From: an uncultured Oscillospiraceae bacterium
Lineage (GTDB): Bacteria; Bacillota; Clostridia; Oscillospirales; Oscillospiraceae
Length of the DNA stretch: 13,209 nt
Reading direction: 5' to 3'
Assembly (NCBI GenBank): GCA_934668605.1
Contig: CAKUNY010000050.1
Span: forward strand, 1-13,209
Shown: piece by piece, positions 13,172 to 13,209 of the stretch
How the letters are laid out: each line of letters opens with the position of its first letter
Numbering within the stretch: position 1 is the stretch's first letter
Translations under genes and position numbers: made by a program
Notes under the pieces: generated by a model
What the model was told of the DNA's origin: nothing
The model's database searches: none
The model's input: the letters and a program-made list of their open reading frames with translations, nothing else

Positions 13172-13209
13172 GACTCTGACCTTCCAAACTTGCAGCGATC
13201 TTGCAGCAC

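Overview
The window reads as a chromosomal segment from an endospore-forming, moderately GC-rich member of the Clostridia, most plausibly an Oscillospiraceae/Ruminococcaceae-type gut anaerobe. The reasons are a complete eight-gene spoIIIA sporulation operon, the Firmicutes order spoIIIA - asp23 - nusB - xseA - xseB - ispA, and strong GGAGG ribosome binding sites. I ran no database search; all names come from recognising protein motifs and gene order.

Layout from left to right. Positions 1-399 hold no protein gene. They contain the 5' part of a promoter-driven structured RNA on the minus strand (possibly 6S RNA, cut by the window edge), a minus-strand intrinsic terminator, and two inverted copies of a hairpin-forming repeat. 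Positions 400-4068 are a minus-strand housekeeping operon read nusB -> TsaD-like (M22-family) protein -> xseA -> xseB -> ispA, with overlapping or nearly abutting genes. Next upstream is asp23 (yqhY-like), with its own promoter and terminator. Positions 4639-9237 are spoIIIAA-AH on the minus strand, tightly packed and preceded by a sigma-E-like promoter. Divergently, on the plus strand, larE-larB-larC (9400-12191) encode the pathway that makes the nickel-pincer nucleotide cofactor of lactate racemase; no larA is present. A pair of terminators separates larC from the convergent xerD (12290-13171, minus strand).

How the genes fit together. SpoIIIAA-AH build the mother-cell half of the channel linking mother cell and forespore during engulfment. 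The nusB operon mixes transcription antitermination (NusB), exonuclease VII (XseA plus XseB) and prenyl diphosphate synthesis (IspA), which usually feeds the isoprenoid pathway together with Dxs. Compared with Bacillus subtilis, accB/accC are missing between spoIIIAH and asp23, and folD is replaced by the TsaD-like gene. LarB, LarC and LarE together convert NaAD into the Ni-pincer cofactor. LarC is one uninterrupted reading frame with a very His-rich segment. The most noteworthy items are the racemase-less lar cassette with a three-cysteine LarE, the uncharacterised TsaD paralogue, the candidate ncRNA, and the covarying hairpin repeat pair.
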